Notes under the pieces: generated by a model
Told to the model about the DNA's origin: nothing
Seen by the model: only the letters and a program-made list of their open reading frames with translations
Databases searched by the model: none
Translations under genes and position numbers: made by a program
Assembly (NCBI RefSeq): GCF_021538615.1
Contig: NZ_JAJHIZ010000002.1
Location: forward strand, 1,054,001 to 1,118,000
Direction of reading: 5' to 3'
Origin: Niabella agricola
GTDB taxonomy: Bacteria > Bacteroidota > Bacteroidia > Chitinophagales > Chitinophagaceae
Length of the DNA: 64,000 bases
Shown here: one piece after another, positions 1 to 9,133 of the stretch
How positions within the stretch are numbered: the first letter of the stretch is position 1
Layout: every line of letters starts with the position of its first letter

Positions 1-2676
1 CCCAGGATCAGAGGTTCCTTGCAACTGCATATCTTTCTGATCCAGTTTGCCATCATCATTCAAATCTTTGATTTTTTCCTGTCCAGGCAGGAGCGCTGGC
101 ATATAGGCAGGAGCCCGTTCTCCGGGCTGCAACAGCCCATCAGACACGTAGCGATAGATCGGGCGCAGGGGAGCATCCGTTTTTTCGTATACAGACAGTA
201 TTACATCCGGGTTTCTTTCTTTCCACCGATCAACATAACGGGCAAAAGTCAAATCTGTATTCCATGTGAACGAACCGTCCAAATTGAGGCTATGCAGCCC
301 AATTTCCAGTCCCCGGCTCTGGGTTTTACCAATATTATCAGCAATTGCAGAAACCTGCATAAAAGAAGGTAATTTTCTAAAAGCAAGCAGGTCTTTAACA
401 ATCTTATGATAATAATCAATGCTTCCTGTAATCCGGTTGTTCAACAATCCAAAATCAAGCCCGATATTGGTACTGGTGGTGGTTTCCCATTTCAGATCTG
501 GGTTGGCAATCTGTGATAAATAAGCACCCGTGCTCACCTGGTTATTTCCGAATACATACCCGTGCCAATCGGCCTGATAAAACGATAACGCATTTTGCCC
601 GATATTCTGATTGCCGGTGCTTCCGTAACTCAACCGAAGCTTCATATCAGAAACGAACGTCAAAGATTTCATGAATGACTCGTCTACAATCCTCCATGAA
701 AAAGCCGCAGAAGGGAAAAAAGCATATTTATTATTGACGCCAAACTTTGTTGATCCATCTACCCTACCTGTCAGGGTCAGGTAATATTTGCCTGCAAAAT
801 TGTAGTTCACCCTGCCGAAATAAGAAGCCAGCTTATTTTTATTCTTGTACGACCCAATTGTGCTGGGACCGGCCACTTCCCCGGCACCCAGAGAATTATA
901 CAAAAATGCATCGGTAAAAAAGCCGGAGCTACCCGCAGAAAATCCATCCTGCAAAAACTCCTGGTATTCATAACCCAGCAAGGCATCCAGGTTATGGTTA
1001 TTCGCTATTGATTTTTTATAATTTAGGGTGGCATTGAATAACTTATCAAATTCATTATTTTCACTAATATTTGCCTGCCCGTTTACCTGTTGACCATATA
1101 AGGTGGTTTTAGGCAAATAAGTATTACGTTTGCCAGTCTGGTTATCAACGCCCACATTAATCCGCGCCTGCAGACCCTGTATAATATCAGCCGTGAGAAA
1201 AACGTTTCCCAGCACCCGTTTAGTAATCGTTTCATCATTGATGGTTAAAAGAGAAACAGGATTGGGCATACTTGCCAGGCCAGGGTTAATCGTGTAATTT
1301 CCATTACTATCCGTAACCGGTATCGCTGGATTATAGGAAATCGCAGTAGTCAGAATCCCGGCATTTTCCCAATCCTGGGTACCTAGAGGAACATTTTTAT
1401 TATTGACCTGGTTCAACATTAAATTCAAGCCCATTGTAAATCGCTTGCTTAATTTTTGCTCCAGGTTGGTGCGTACAGCGTACCTTGCAAAATCCGAGTT
1501 TTTTACGACTCCGTCCTGACCGAAATAGTTCCCTGAAACCATGTATTTGGTTCCCTGCGTACCGCCGGAGACACTTAGATTATGCTGCCTGATATTTCCC
1601 TGACGGGTAACAAGTCCATACCAATCGGTGCCCGAACCCGCCGACGCAATTTGCGCATCGGTATACCATGGAGTATACGGAGGTGCAAGGGCCGCATCGC
1701 CTGTGCCATACGGAGCGATTTTATTATCGATCATCCATTTTTCATACACATAACGGTTGGTCTCGGTCATAAAATCACTTGCATTCAGCATGCTTAACCG
1801 TTTTGAAATCTGTTGAACCGCATAATTTCCGTTATAACTTACTACCGGACGCCCCGCTTTTCCCTTTTTAGTCGTAATAAGGATTACACCATTAGCTGCA
1901 CGGGCTCCATAAATCGCCGTTGCAGACGCATCTTTAAGAATGTCGATAGAAGCAATGTCGTTGGGGTTAATAGAACTAAGCACATCACGACTACCATATT
2001 GATAGCGATTACCGCTGCCCGGCTCTACACCATCATTACTTAGCGGAAACCCGTCAAGTACCACCAATGGTTGATTACCGGCACCAGTAGAGGAGGCCCC
2101 TCTAATCAATAAAGTCACGCTACCGCCGGGTTGGGTACTGGTTTGAACGGCGGTAAGCCCGGCTGCGCGTCCAGCTAACATCTGGGAAATAGACGAGTTA
2201 GATGCTTTTGGCAGATTGTCTGTTTTAATCGTTGTTACCGAACCGGTAACATCTTTCCTTTTTTGAGTGCCATATCCAATAACAACTATTTCATCCTCGG
2301 TCGCCACCTGCTTCTCTAAAACGATCTCTAAATACCGTTTATTTGATATGTATTCTTCCCTAGTAGCGAACCCAACAGCTGAAAAAACGAGTATCGAACC
2401 TTTTCCTGCTACATTAATTTCAAATTCCCCATTCTGATTCGTCTGAGCTCCATTGTTTGTGCCCTTTTCAACGATACTTACGCCTCTAACAGCATTCCCT
2501 TCCGGATCAACCACTTTTCCGGATATGGACATAGTGGCTTTGGAAAAGGCCGCATCCAAAAGCTCATATTTTTTGTTAAATGAGGCAGCATCTGAATCAT
2601 GGTAGAGGATCATCAACAGTATCCACCAAAACAAATAAATGCGCCGAACACCATGGTTGCAATCGTTTTTTTTCAT
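1..2676 (-). CDS. SusC/RagA-family TonB-dependent transporter, partial
   Basis: Outer-membrane transporter that imports oligosaccharides using TonB energy, normally capped by a SusD lipoprotein. The frame is open from an ATG at 2676 to the left edge, giving 892 codons; the C-terminal barrel strands lie outside the window. After a hydrophobic N-terminus comes a carboxypeptidase-D-like domain (about residues 50-130, SISGKVVDPEGN), then the plug (VVIGYGTQKR, DGFPLSNDG, ILKDASATAIYGARAANGVI) and the barrel. Near the left edge the typical late-barrel motif KDLNDDGKLDQKDMQ is visible. A SusD partner would be expected just left of the window. A TAnnTTTG-like element (minus strand, 2790-2797) lies about 115 bases upstream, without a clear -33 partner. 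Family is certain; substrate unknown. Confidence 0.93.
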   Translation of the reverse strand, partial: MKKNDCNHGVRRIYLFWWILLMILYHDSDAASFNKKYELLDAAFSKATMSISGKVVDPEGNAVRGVSIVEKGTNNGAQTNQNGEFEINVAGKGSILVFSAVGFATREEYISNKRYLEIVLEKQVATEDEIVVIGYGTQKRKDVTGSVTTIKTDNLPKASNSSISQMLAGRAAGLTAVQTSTQPGGSVTLLIRGASSTGAGNQPLVVLDGFPLSNDGVEPGSGNRYQYGSRDVLSSINPNDIASIDILKDASATAIYGARAANGVILITTKKGKAGRPVVSYNGNYAVQQISKRLSMLNASDFMTETNRYVYEKWMIDNKIAPYGTGDAALAPPYTPWYTDAQIASAGSGTDWYGLVTRQGNIRQHNLSVSGGTQGTKYMVSGNYFGQDGVVKNSDFARYAVRTNLEQKLSKRFTMGLNLMLNQVNNKNVPLGTQDWENAGILTTAISYNPAIPVTDSNGNYTINPGLASMPNPVSLLTINDETITKRVLGNVFLTADIIQGLQARINVGVDNQTGKRNTYLPKTTLYGQQVNGQANISENNEFDKLFNATLNYKKSIANNHNLDALLGYEYQEFLQDGFSAGSSGFFTDAFLYNSLGAGEVAGPSTIGSYKNKNKLASYFGRVNYNFAGKYYLTLTGRVDGSTKFGVNNKYAFFPSAAFSWRIVDESFMKSLTFVSDMKLRLSYGSTGNQNIGQNALSFYQADWHGYVFGNNQVSTGAYLSQIANPDLKWETTTSTNIGLDFGLLNNRITGSIDYYHKIVKDLLAFRKLPSFMQVSAIADNIGKTQSRGLEIGLHSLNLDGSFTWNTDLTFARYVDRWKERNPDVILSVYEKTDAPLRPIYRYVSDGLLQPGERAPAYMPALLPGQEKIKDLNDDGKLDQKDMQLQGTSDPG

Positions 2677-3108
2677 GCGACGTGTTTAGTTATAGTAAAA
2701 AAAACTTTGGCGTTTTAAGCGCCAGCCATAAATCCCTTTAGCAATTTTAGGTAATGTAGCCTTTACGAAAACAGTGAATTATGACACTTCAAATATAGAA
2801 AGGACCAGAAGAGCTAAAGTATACTGGTTGATTAATTTTGTGTACTCTATTAACAAAATTTGACTAAAAAGCGCGTATACCATGTATATTGGTCCAAAAA
2901 ATCAATACATAATATCTCCGACAGATAGCCCACTTTGGTAAATCCTCATTGAATGAGGACAGGAGTATGGAGAAAGTCCTCCCAGAGGATCGAAAAATTC
3001 TGTATATGACAGGTTTAAAAGACGACACTTTTTACTTATAGCGGTCTCGACACAAAAAGAGGCTGTCTTCTATGTTGAAAACCAAGTCTCGAGTGTTAAA
3101 ATTTCAAT
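2677..3108. other. Gene-poor leader and intergenic DNA
   Basis: No convincing gene on either strand. It holds the upstream region of the leftward SusC gene, including a small hairpin (GGCG/CGCC arms near 2711-2725) and a TAnnTTTG-like box at 2790-2797 on the minus strand. A 24-residue frame beginning near 2969 on the plus strand has no recognisable similarity. Confidence 0.5.
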
Positions 3109-3142
3109 ACTGCATCAGCTTTTAGCTGGTGCAGTTCTTTTT
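3109..3142 (+). terminator. Strong rho-independent-type terminator without an upstream gene
   Basis: Eleven-base-pair stem (ACTGCATCAGC at 3109-3119 against GCTGGTGCAGT at 3125-3135, one G-T pair), loop TTTTA, then a T-rich tail on the plus strand. No intact rightward gene precedes it, so it is probably what is left of a deleted gene or serves an unrecognised RNA. Confidence 0.7.
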
Positions 3143-3328
3143 CAGGCCCTATAAAAACAATCTTCTCTTAGCAGACATTAGGTAACCAGGCTCTGTCAAG
3201 TCACCCAAGAAGTCTATATTTTGAAATTTTTGTCACAAATCGATAGACAAGGATACGCAAATTTAGTCATCTCACTTTCCGGTAACACGTTAAAAAACTT
3301 GTGAACAAATTTGATAGAAATATCAAAG

Positions 3329-3583
3329 TTGTTGCACAAAAAACTTACATTTGTATTGACAGGAAACAACTGTAAAAAGTGATAAAAATCGGCTAAAATG
3401 CAGTCCTGACACATATTTGACACATCGCACTTATAACAAATTTATAGCCATGGGATTGAGAATCCAGTCTCGGGCACATTTGAAGGTTGCAAGTATATAC
3501 TTGCAGCCTTTTTTATTATTACATATGCCCCGAAAAGTGCCGCTTGCTGCCCCCATTTACGACACATGAATGATACACAGAAT
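3329..3583 (+). repeat. Left copy of a ~255 bp dispersed direct repeat
   Basis: Matches 55594-55850 in the same orientation at an offset of about 52,266 bases, with roughly 85-90% identity by eye. Exact blocks include GCACAAAAAACTTA, GCAGTCCTGACA, AGTCTCGGGCACATTT and a 25-base block ending just before 3572. It carries a near-perfect 28-base palindrome and a TACATTTG box (3346-3353). Weaker similarity continues to about 3625. It lies directly before recombinase debris, so it may be an attachment-site region or a conserved integrase leader. Confidence 0.85.
3483..3516 (+). terminator. Palindromic terminator-like hairpin inside the left repeat
   Basis: A 28-base palindrome at 3483-3510 (arm AAGGTTGCAAGTAT, one G-T pair) is followed by a run of T on the plus strand. 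The right repeat keeps a 22-base perfect version, so the structure is conserved between the copies. It could be a terminator or a recombinase/DNA-binding site. Confidence 0.6.
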
Positions 3584-3734
3584 TTTCTGGATTCTAACCA
3601 GCACAAAGGGCACAAATACAGCCTCTATTACCGCTTTTTTAATGTTCTTTTTGATCAGTTGACACATGGTTTGACACACGCTCCTGACAAACCGGCAAGT
3701 TGTTGCACGCAAAAAAAAGGAATTTGTCGCTTCG

Positions 3735-4384
3735 ATTAAAACTACAGAGAACCTCGCCAAACGGTTTAGAAGATTTTTATTAAATCATTTCACCGGCGAT
3801 ACGCCAATGAATTATTTTGCCCGTTTTAAATGTGGGTAGTTAATGCAGCTACCAAAGACGGCTATTTCCGAGAAGCGCCTACCGAAAAAATAGCAGCACG
3901 TGCTAACCCAAGCAAACATCTAAAAGAGCTATAAGAAATAGAGGAATACTTCGCTTTACTGAAGATCCCATGTTTTAACCAACAGGTACAATTTGGCTTC
4001 CTGGTCACCTGCTATACCGGTCTTAGACGGTGCAATGTTGAAGATCTGCGCTGGCGTCAATTAATTGGAAAAAAGCGTATAGCACGCATCATACAACACA
4101 AAACAGGATTGCCGGTAGTATTATATCTACATCCGGTAGTAATAGCAATATTAAATATACTAAGGCCAACAGGTTACGCACTGGTCTACTTAACTGTTTT
4201 AGATTACCTAAAAAAGAAAAAAATCAACGAATTTGTACTCCTTACAAGGGATAGCGACTATTTGGATCCATTGAATAAACAGAAATTCAATGTGCTTGAA
4301 GATTTGAGTTATGAGGTCAAAGAACTTCCATTACAAATGAACACGGTCAGTATGGCGTTCCCCCTCGCTTTGAAAGCTTCCTGA
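3735..4384 (+). pseudogene. Broken tyrosine recombinase (phage-type integrase)
   Basis: Family: site-specific tyrosine recombinases that move integrative elements. The core-binding part is readable as LAKRFRRFLLNHFTGDTPM and NYFARFK in one frame (from about 3745), then after a frameshift near 3825 as NAATKDGYFREAPTEKIAAR, ANPSKHLKEL. An in-frame TAA sits at 3932-3934. The catalytic domain start follows: EIEEYFALLKIPCFNQQ and FLVTCYTGLRRCNVEDLRW, with the first catalytic arginine context TGLR. The later H-x-x-R and tyrosine motifs are not found; the frame stays open to 4384 with unrelated-looking residues. Frameshift, stop and missing C-terminus make it non-functional. It adjoins the left repeat, which supports an old integration event. 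Confidence 0.85.
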
Positions 4385-4437
4385 ATCATTTACTTTTCAT
4401 GCAATTTTATCGATGAAAAATTTTGTTGTCCTTTTAT

Positions 4438-4472
4438 TTGGATAAACAAACTCATTTATGCAACTTTGTTGC
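4438..4472 (+). promoter_or_regulatory. Promoter overlapped by a GCAAC-TTT-GTTGC palindrome
   Basis: A TTG (4438-4440), a 20-base spacer and CAACTTTG (4461-4468, one mismatch to the Bacteroidota -7 box TAnnTTTG) form a plausible promoter for the metal-uptake locus. The -7 box lies inside a perfect inverted repeat GCAACTTTGTTGC (4460-4472), the expected position for a repressor site. A Fur-family regulator such as Zur is inferred from the downstream genes; the sequence alone does not identify the protein. Confidence 0.5.
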
Positions 4473-4476
4473 GATT

Positions 4477-4836
4477 TTGAAAAATGCAGATTTATATCCC
4501 ATAGCGCTCTACAGAAAGTTATCGGCACTACTTTTTGTACTGATAATGCTTTGCTCATTGTCTGTACAGGCTGTGCACCATCACCACGCTGACATTAAAG
4601 ATAATACCGCTGCCATTCAAAAAGGTTCACTCGTAAAAGTGGTTGCAGAACATTGCAAGGTCTGCGACCAGATCCGGCACAGTTCCTCTCCTGATCTATC
4701 CACTCCTGATACCGAACTAGCTTCCCCCATGCCGGTTACTCCCGTTCACGGAGGACGTTATTATATTGGCTTCTTTAAATTCACCCTGCAGGGCTTTACC
4801 AATAAAGGCCCGCCCACCGCTACTGTAACCGTTTAA
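4477..4836 (+). CDS. Small exported His-rich protein with CxxC motif
   Basis: A protein of about 119 residues whose hydrophobic N-terminal stretch (SALLFVLIMLCSLSVQA) looks like a signal peptide ending just before a VHHHHAD cluster. It then has an EHCKVCDQIRH segment and ends GGRYYIGFFKFTLQGFTN. The HHHH run and the C-x-x-C with flanking His suggest soft-metal binding in the periplasm. TTG at 4477 is chosen because the predicted promoter ends near 4472. The frame is also open from TTG 4423, and ATG 4546 would cut into the signal peptide. First gene of the metal-uptake locus. I do not recognise a named family; a metal-binding role is inference. Confidence 0.6.
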   Translation: MKNADLYPIALYRKLSALLFVLIMLCSLSVQAVHHHHADIKDNTAAIQKGSLVKVVAEHCKVCDQIRHSSSPDLSTPDTELASPMPVTPVHGGRYYIGFFKFTLQGFTNKGPPTATVTV

Positions 4837-5089
4837 CACCTGTTGCTTGACAGGAAGTTGACTTTTTTCCGGTTTTTAATAATATATAAATACAGGTACC
4901 TGTTTCGCTGATGGCATCCGTGCCAATAAAGCTTGTATACTATTCCGAAGTGGTACGCTGTTGTACGATCCTATCCCTGTGTCATAAACGGGCTATACTC
5001 AACCTGGTTCGGGTTATAATCGCTTCCCGAAAGCCATTTTATGTTGATGACAAAGATTCCTTTCCATCTCTCAAACAATATAAAAATCC

Positions 5090-5776
5090 ATGAAAAAATT
5101 ATTCATATTCATTATTTCCGCAGCCATCATTGCCATCAGCGGCTGCAAAAAAAATGATATAACTCCGCAACCGGATAAACCATTTGTAATCACCGATCAC
5201 TTTGTAGCGGGAACAAACACACAGAAAACCGGAAGCAGATACACCAGCGTGTATTTTATCCAGTTCTTAGAAAATAACAAGGCATTGTTTATTGCATCTT
5301 CGGCAAGCAACCTGGAAGGTACTTATACGCTAACAGACTCCACCCTTCTTTTTGAAGTTACCGGCGGCAATGCCCGTACTGCAAAATTCACGCTTGATAA
5401 ACATAAGAAAATCACTTCCGCTTATTACACCGGCAACGGGCCTGTGGAATATGAAGCAACAGCCGAGTTACTCCCCATCACCGCAACCAATGAACTGGCA
5501 GGCAAAACCTTTAAGGGAGAAGAATTTAAAATGGGAGAAGTGAGCAACCGGCAAGGGTTGATCTATAATTTTAACAGGGCCGGAACCACCACCTATGGAT
5601 CCGGAACCGATGCGGCAGCGATGGATAACACTGCTACCAATTATACGCTTATTGGAGGAAGTGGTTTTAAATCTGTAAACGGCAGTACAACCGAGTTAGG
5701 CTTTATCTCCAATAAAAAACTTACCGTTTTCCGGCTCAGCGGACTGTACTACTATGGGAAATATGATCAGCAATAA
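5090..5776 (+). CDS. Lipoprotein preceding the TonB receptor (HmuY-position)
   Basis: 228 residues with a lipoprotein signal (ISGC, acylated Cys19) followed by a beta-rich sequence with two similar-looking halves (LEGTYTLTDSTLLFEV; LAGKTFKGEEF). It starts 254 bases after the previous gene and ends 26 bases before the TonB receptor. In Hmu operons this position is held by HmuY, a heme-binding lipoprotein of similar size, but I see no clear HmuY signature, so shared function is only a positional guess. The 4837-5089 leader contains a TTCGGG/CCCGAA hairpin (5008-5031). Confidence 0.8.
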   Translation: MKKLFIFIISAAIIAISGCKKNDITPQPDKPFVITDHFVAGTNTQKTGSRYTSVYFIQFLENNKALFIASSASNLEGTYTLTDSTLLFEVTGGNARTAKFTLDKHKKITSAYYTGNGPVEYEATAELLPITATNELAGKTFKGEEFKMGEVSNRQGLIYNFNRAGTTTYGSGTDAAAMDNTATNYTLIGGSGFKSVNGSTTELGFISNKKLTVFRLSGLYYYGKYDQQ

Positions 5777-5802
5777 TAAAAAGCGTTACTTTTTTTTACA
5801 AC

Positions 5803-8232
5803 ATGAGCATGATTATAGTGAATAAAAAGCAACTCGTTCTCCTGCTGTTCCTTTTTACCGGCACAAGCTGCATTGCCCAGCACCTTATTACCGGGAAAGT
5901 ATTTACAGACAAAGGCCAACAGCTTCCCTTGCCTGGGGTACAGATTATTGCCGGGCACCTAGGTACTGTTACTGATAGTACAGGTATGTTTTCCATTTCT
6001 GTACAGCAGTTACCGGCTACGCTCCGGGTTTCACATCCCGGGTGCCTTCAAAAAAGTGTGGTTATACAAAACGAACAGGATTGGTCTGCCCTCACCATCG
6101 TGTTGGAGGAAAACTATACGTTGCTCAACCAGGTAGTAGTTACAGCTAACCGCTTCGGACAGCGCCTGCGGGATGTAGCGCAAAAAATGGAGCTCATTTC
6201 TGAAAAAGACATTGCAGCAACAGCTTCGACAGATATGACAGACCTGATAAAACGGAACACAACCGTTAATGTAATCCAATACCCCGGCCTCTTATCCGGC
6301 ATTGGCATCCGGGGTTTCCGGCCACAGTTTTCCGGTTTAAACCAGCGGACATTATTATTAGTCAATGGCCGGCCCGCGGGCGTTACCAATATGGGTTTCC
6401 TGGACCTGAACAATGTAGCACGTATTGAAATACTCAAAGGGCCGGCGTCTGCACTCTATGGATCACAGGCCATGGGAGGTGTGGTCAACATTATCACTCC
6501 GCAGTCATCGGGGCCAGTACACGGTATTGTTAATGCATCTTATGGCAGTTTTAACACCTATATATTTAATGGACGTGCAGGAGGCGGTCTCAGTAAAAAA
6601 CTGGACTTTGATGCCGCTGCTGGTTTTTTTAAACGGGCATCCGATATCCGCCTGGGCAATGGCAACCTGTTTCGTAACCTGCTGCAATCCGATACTGCCC
6701 GACAGATTTACAGCGTTCGCAGGAATGGCTCCCTGGCTGATTCTGCCGGTTATGCGCGGGACACTACAGGCGATGGTAGAAAGCGGGCTTATACCCGTTA
6801 TGGGTATTACACCGGGTCGTTCCGTTTAGGTTACCGTATTAGTGGTCATTGGCGTGCAGACCTTAGTGGCAGCACGTTCATTGCAAAGAATGTAGAATCG
6901 CCGGGAGAGATCTTTAAGGAAGACCGAGATGCCGGATTAAAGGATGTGTATCGCTACAGCGGTGATCTGGCTGTTTCGGGCTCCGTCAAAAAACATTCCT
7001 TGTTATTCAGGGGCTACTGGTCGTCTGAACGCTCAGATGCCTTTGCTGTGCGCACTTCCAAAGGCGCCGTTATTGACACGCCCTATATTGCCCGCCGGTC
7101 CGGATATAAATGGTATGGCTTCCAGGCCAGGGACGCTTTACAACTGAAGCGGCAACAAATTATTTTCGGTTACGATTATAATTATGCTTACGGCAAACTG
7201 ATCATTTTTCCCGCCCCGGCGGATAAGCAGCGGAATGAATATACCACAGCTCCTAATTCATCACTGGTTACGCATGCCTTATATGCCCAGGGACAATTGG
7301 TATTTTTTGACGATAAACTGCACGTCAATCCCGGTCTCCGCCTGGATCATACCACCTTTAACATCCTGGAAACACCCGGCTTTACCAATACCCTGCAAAC
7401 CGGCAGTCAGCGCAATAATTTCCTGAGTCCAAGCCTCAGTGCTCAATACAATATCAGCAATGCCGTATCTGTGCATGGTAGTACCGGCAAGGCTTTTGTA
7501 ACACCGGATGCCAGCAATATTGCCGGTACCACCATCCTGGGCAAAGGCACCGGTAAGATCACCATGACCCAGGGCAATCCTGGTTTGAAGAATGAGAGCA
7601 GCTGGTCGCAGGATATGGGTATGCGTTACGCCCGCAATGGCTGGTTTGCAGATCTGTCTTATTTTACAACCCGTGTACAGGATCGCATTACTTCCAAAGC
7701 TGCGCCACCGGCAACGCCCACGATCATTGAGGGGGATACTGTTACCGCCATTACTAATTATTACAATTCAGATAAAAGCTATATCAAAGGGCTTGAGCTG
7801 CTGCTCGCCTACGACTTTGGTGCGCCTGCCGGTTACCACTACAGCCTGCGCCCCTTCCTGAACAGCACGCACTATTTTCAATATGAAGACACAAAAAAAA
7901 ATGACAAAGGCAATGTACAAATAACGCGTATGAACAGTATTGCCAAAAATAACCATGTATTCGGGATCGATTTCAGTTATAATAAATTCAACACGCGCCT
8001 CAGCGGGCGCTATACGGGTCCAAGGTGGGATGTGAATTATAATGATGCGCTGCGGCCTTTAATTGAATTTCCTCCTTTTCTAACTATGGACTTTTATACG
8101 GCTTACCGGATCACTCCTATGCACCAGGTGGCTTTCAATATAGAAAATATTACGGATGAAAATTATTATGAAAAAAGAGGCTACAACATGCCCGGCAGAA
8201 ATTTCCGTTTAAAATATACACTGAATCTATAA
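5803..8232 (+). CDS. TonB-dependent outer-membrane receptor (HmuR-like position)
   Basis: 809 residues: signal peptide ending near CIAQ, a carboxypeptidase-regulatory-like domain (about 25-105, ITGKVFTDKGQQ), a plug (about 120-225, QVVVTANRFGQRLRD, GIGIRGFRPQF, ARIEILKGPASALYGSQAMGG) and a 22-strand-type barrel ending in an aromatic-rich C-terminus (RNFRLKYTLNL). This is the siderophore/heme/metal receptor type rather than SusC. It is followed after 10 bases by a MotA/TolQ/ExbB protein, and its neighbours are HmuU/V/S-like, so it probably imports a metal or metal-tetrapyrrole complex. ATG 5809 is an alternative start. Confidence 0.92.
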   Translation: MSMIIVNKKQLVLLLFLFTGTSCIAQHLITGKVFTDKGQQLPLPGVQIIAGHLGTVTDSTGMFSISVQQLPATLRVSHPGCLQKSVVIQNEQDWSALTIVLEENYTLLNQVVVTANRFGQRLRDVAQKMELISEKDIAATASTDMTDLIKRNTTVNVIQYPGLLSGIGIRGFRPQFSGLNQRTLLLVNGRPAGVTNMGFLDLNNVARIEILKGPASALYGSQAMGGVVNIITPQSSGPVHGIVNASYGSFNTYIFNGRAGGGLSKKLDFDAAAGFFKRASDIRLGNGNLFRNLLQSDTARQIYSVRRNGSLADSAGYARDTTGDGRKRAYTRYGYYTGSFRLGYRISGHWRADLSGSTFIAKNVESPGEIFKEDRDAGLKDVYRYSGDLAVSGSVKKHSLLFRGYWSSERSDAFAVRTSKGAVIDTPYIARRSGYKWYGFQARDALQLKRQQIIFGYDYNYAYGKLIIFPAPADKQRNEYTTAPNSSLVTHALYAQGQLVFFDDKLHVNPGLRLDHTTFNILETPGFTNTLQTGSQRNNFLSPSLSAQYNISNAVSVHGSTGKAFVTPDASNIAGTTILGKGTGKITMTQGNPGLKNESSWSQDMGMRYARNGWFADLSYFTTRVQDRITSKAAPPATPTIIEGDTVTAITNYYNSDKSYIKGLELLLAYDFGAPAGYHYSLRPFLNSTHYFQYEDTKKNDKGNVQITRMNSIAKNNHVFGIDFSYNKFNTRLSGRYTGPRWDVNYNDALRPLIEFPPFLTMDFYTAYRITPMHQVAFNIENITDENYYEKRGYNMPGRNFRLKYTLNL

Positions 8233-8242
8233 AATAATCCTC

Positions 8243-8797
8243 ATGCAGACCATCGACCGTTTCCTGTATTTACTGTCTACTTTTTTTTACATACCAGTAG
8301 TGGTGGGGCTGATATTCTTGCTGCTGTTCATCCTGTTCCAGTTTGGTCAATTCCTGGCCGTTGCTTATAAAAGGCTGCGGGATAAACATAGTACAACCAC
8401 CGCCTACATTGCACGCATGCAGCAGGGTTCCGCTCCTGATCCTGCGAAAACAGAGATCGCATTAAGGGTCCTGATACATCAGCAACAGCACCGCAACGCT
8501 CGTAAAATACAGGCCGCCCGTTACTGTGTAAAGATCGGCCCAACGGCCGGGCTCATTGGCACCCTAACCCCCATGGCAAAAGCATTGGCCGGCCTCTCCC
8601 AGGGAGACCTGACCAGTCTGGCCGGGCAAATGATCACCGCTTTTTCCACCACGGTGTTGGGACTTATTATTGGCGGCATCGGCTATTCTATTGCTCATGT
8701 ACGCATTAAATGGCAACAGGCAGACCGCTACAGGCTGGAACTGGAAGCCGAACATATTTATCAAAATCATTCTTTAAAACAAAATGAAGTTTCTTAA
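8243..8797 (+). CDS. MotA/TolQ/ExbB proton-channel family protein (HmuU-like)
   Basis: 184 residues with a transmembrane segment at about 15-40 and two more in the conserved channel region (IGPTAGLIGTLTPMAKALAG, then MITAFSTTVLGLIIGGIGY). In ExbB/MotA proteins this region conducts protons and powers an envelope process. In hmu operons the homologue HmuU sits between the receptor and the DUF2149 protein, as here. Its 3' end overlaps the next gene by 14 bases, which implies translational coupling. It probably energises this receptor or the CobN-like protein; that role is inferred. Confidence 0.88.
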   Translation: MQTIDRFLYLLSTFFYIPVVVGLIFLLLFILFQFGQFLAVAYKRLRDKHSTTTAYIARMQQGSAPDPAKTEIALRVLIHQQQHRNARKIQAARYCVKIGPTAGLIGTLTPMAKALAGLSQGDLTSLAGQMITAFSTTVLGLIIGGIGYSIAHVRIKWQQADRYRLELEAEHIYQNHSLKQNEVS

Positions 8798-9125
8798 TTC
8801 CCGCTCCCCCGCTGAAGATGATCTTCACGAAGAAGATCCTATGAATGGCGTAGCACAGTTGTTTGATGTGAGCATCGCGTTTATTGTAGCCGTGATCGCT
8901 GCACTGTTTACGCTTTTATCTTCAAAGGATCTTTTAAAGGCCGACAGCAGTTGGGAACTTGTGCAAAAATCCGCAGCCGGCGAAGCGCAAATTCATAATA
9001 AAGACAAGGCCGCTAACCCAGTCAGCCGTAAGGCCACTAATAAGCAACAAACCGGTAATGGCAAACGCCTGGGCACCGCGTATGAGCTGGACAATGGCGA
9101 AGTAATTTATGTGCCGGATAAATAA
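8784..9125 (+). CDS. DUF2149 family membrane protein (HmuV-like)
   Basis: 113 residues with one transmembrane helix (about 28-46, DVSIAFIVAVIAALFTLLSS) and a C-terminus ending YELDNGEVIYVPDK, the typical DUF2149 ending. DUF2149 proteins pair with MotA/ExbB-like proteins and resemble ExbD/MotB partners in layout: one helix plus a periplasmic tail. The gene overlaps the upstream ExbB-like gene by 14 bases and precedes the CobN-like gene by 8, so the three products probably form one membrane complex. Confidence 0.88.
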   Translation: MKFLNSRSPAEDDLHEEDPMNGVAQLFDVSIAFIVAVIAALFTLLSSKDLLKADSSWELVQKSAAGEAQIHNKDKAANPVSRKATNKQQTGNGKRLGTAYELDNGEVIYVPDK

Positions 9126-9133
9126 AAAAACAA

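Noticed and set aside
3214..3423. Paralogous minus-strand frames at 3214-3423 and 55426-55689 (both begin with MSN and CQDC)
   Set aside because: The similarity ends where the DNA repeat ends and the rest diverges completely, so it reflects the repeat DNA, not conserved coding.
3440..3480. tRNA 3'-end similarity in the repeat (ATCCAGTCTCGGGCAC)
   Set aside because: The T-arm does not pair correctly and no full tRNA can be folded in either copy.
4990..5035. Resemblance to the 3' half of a TPP riboswitch (AACCTG...CGGGTTATA...CCCGAA)
   Set aside because: The required CTGAGA/ACCC part is absent and the downstream genes are not thiamine genes; kept only as a hairpin.
4911..5093. 60-residue frame before the lipoprotein gene
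   Set aside because: Composition and lack of a ribosome-binding site suggest chance; it overlaps the leader and the next start.
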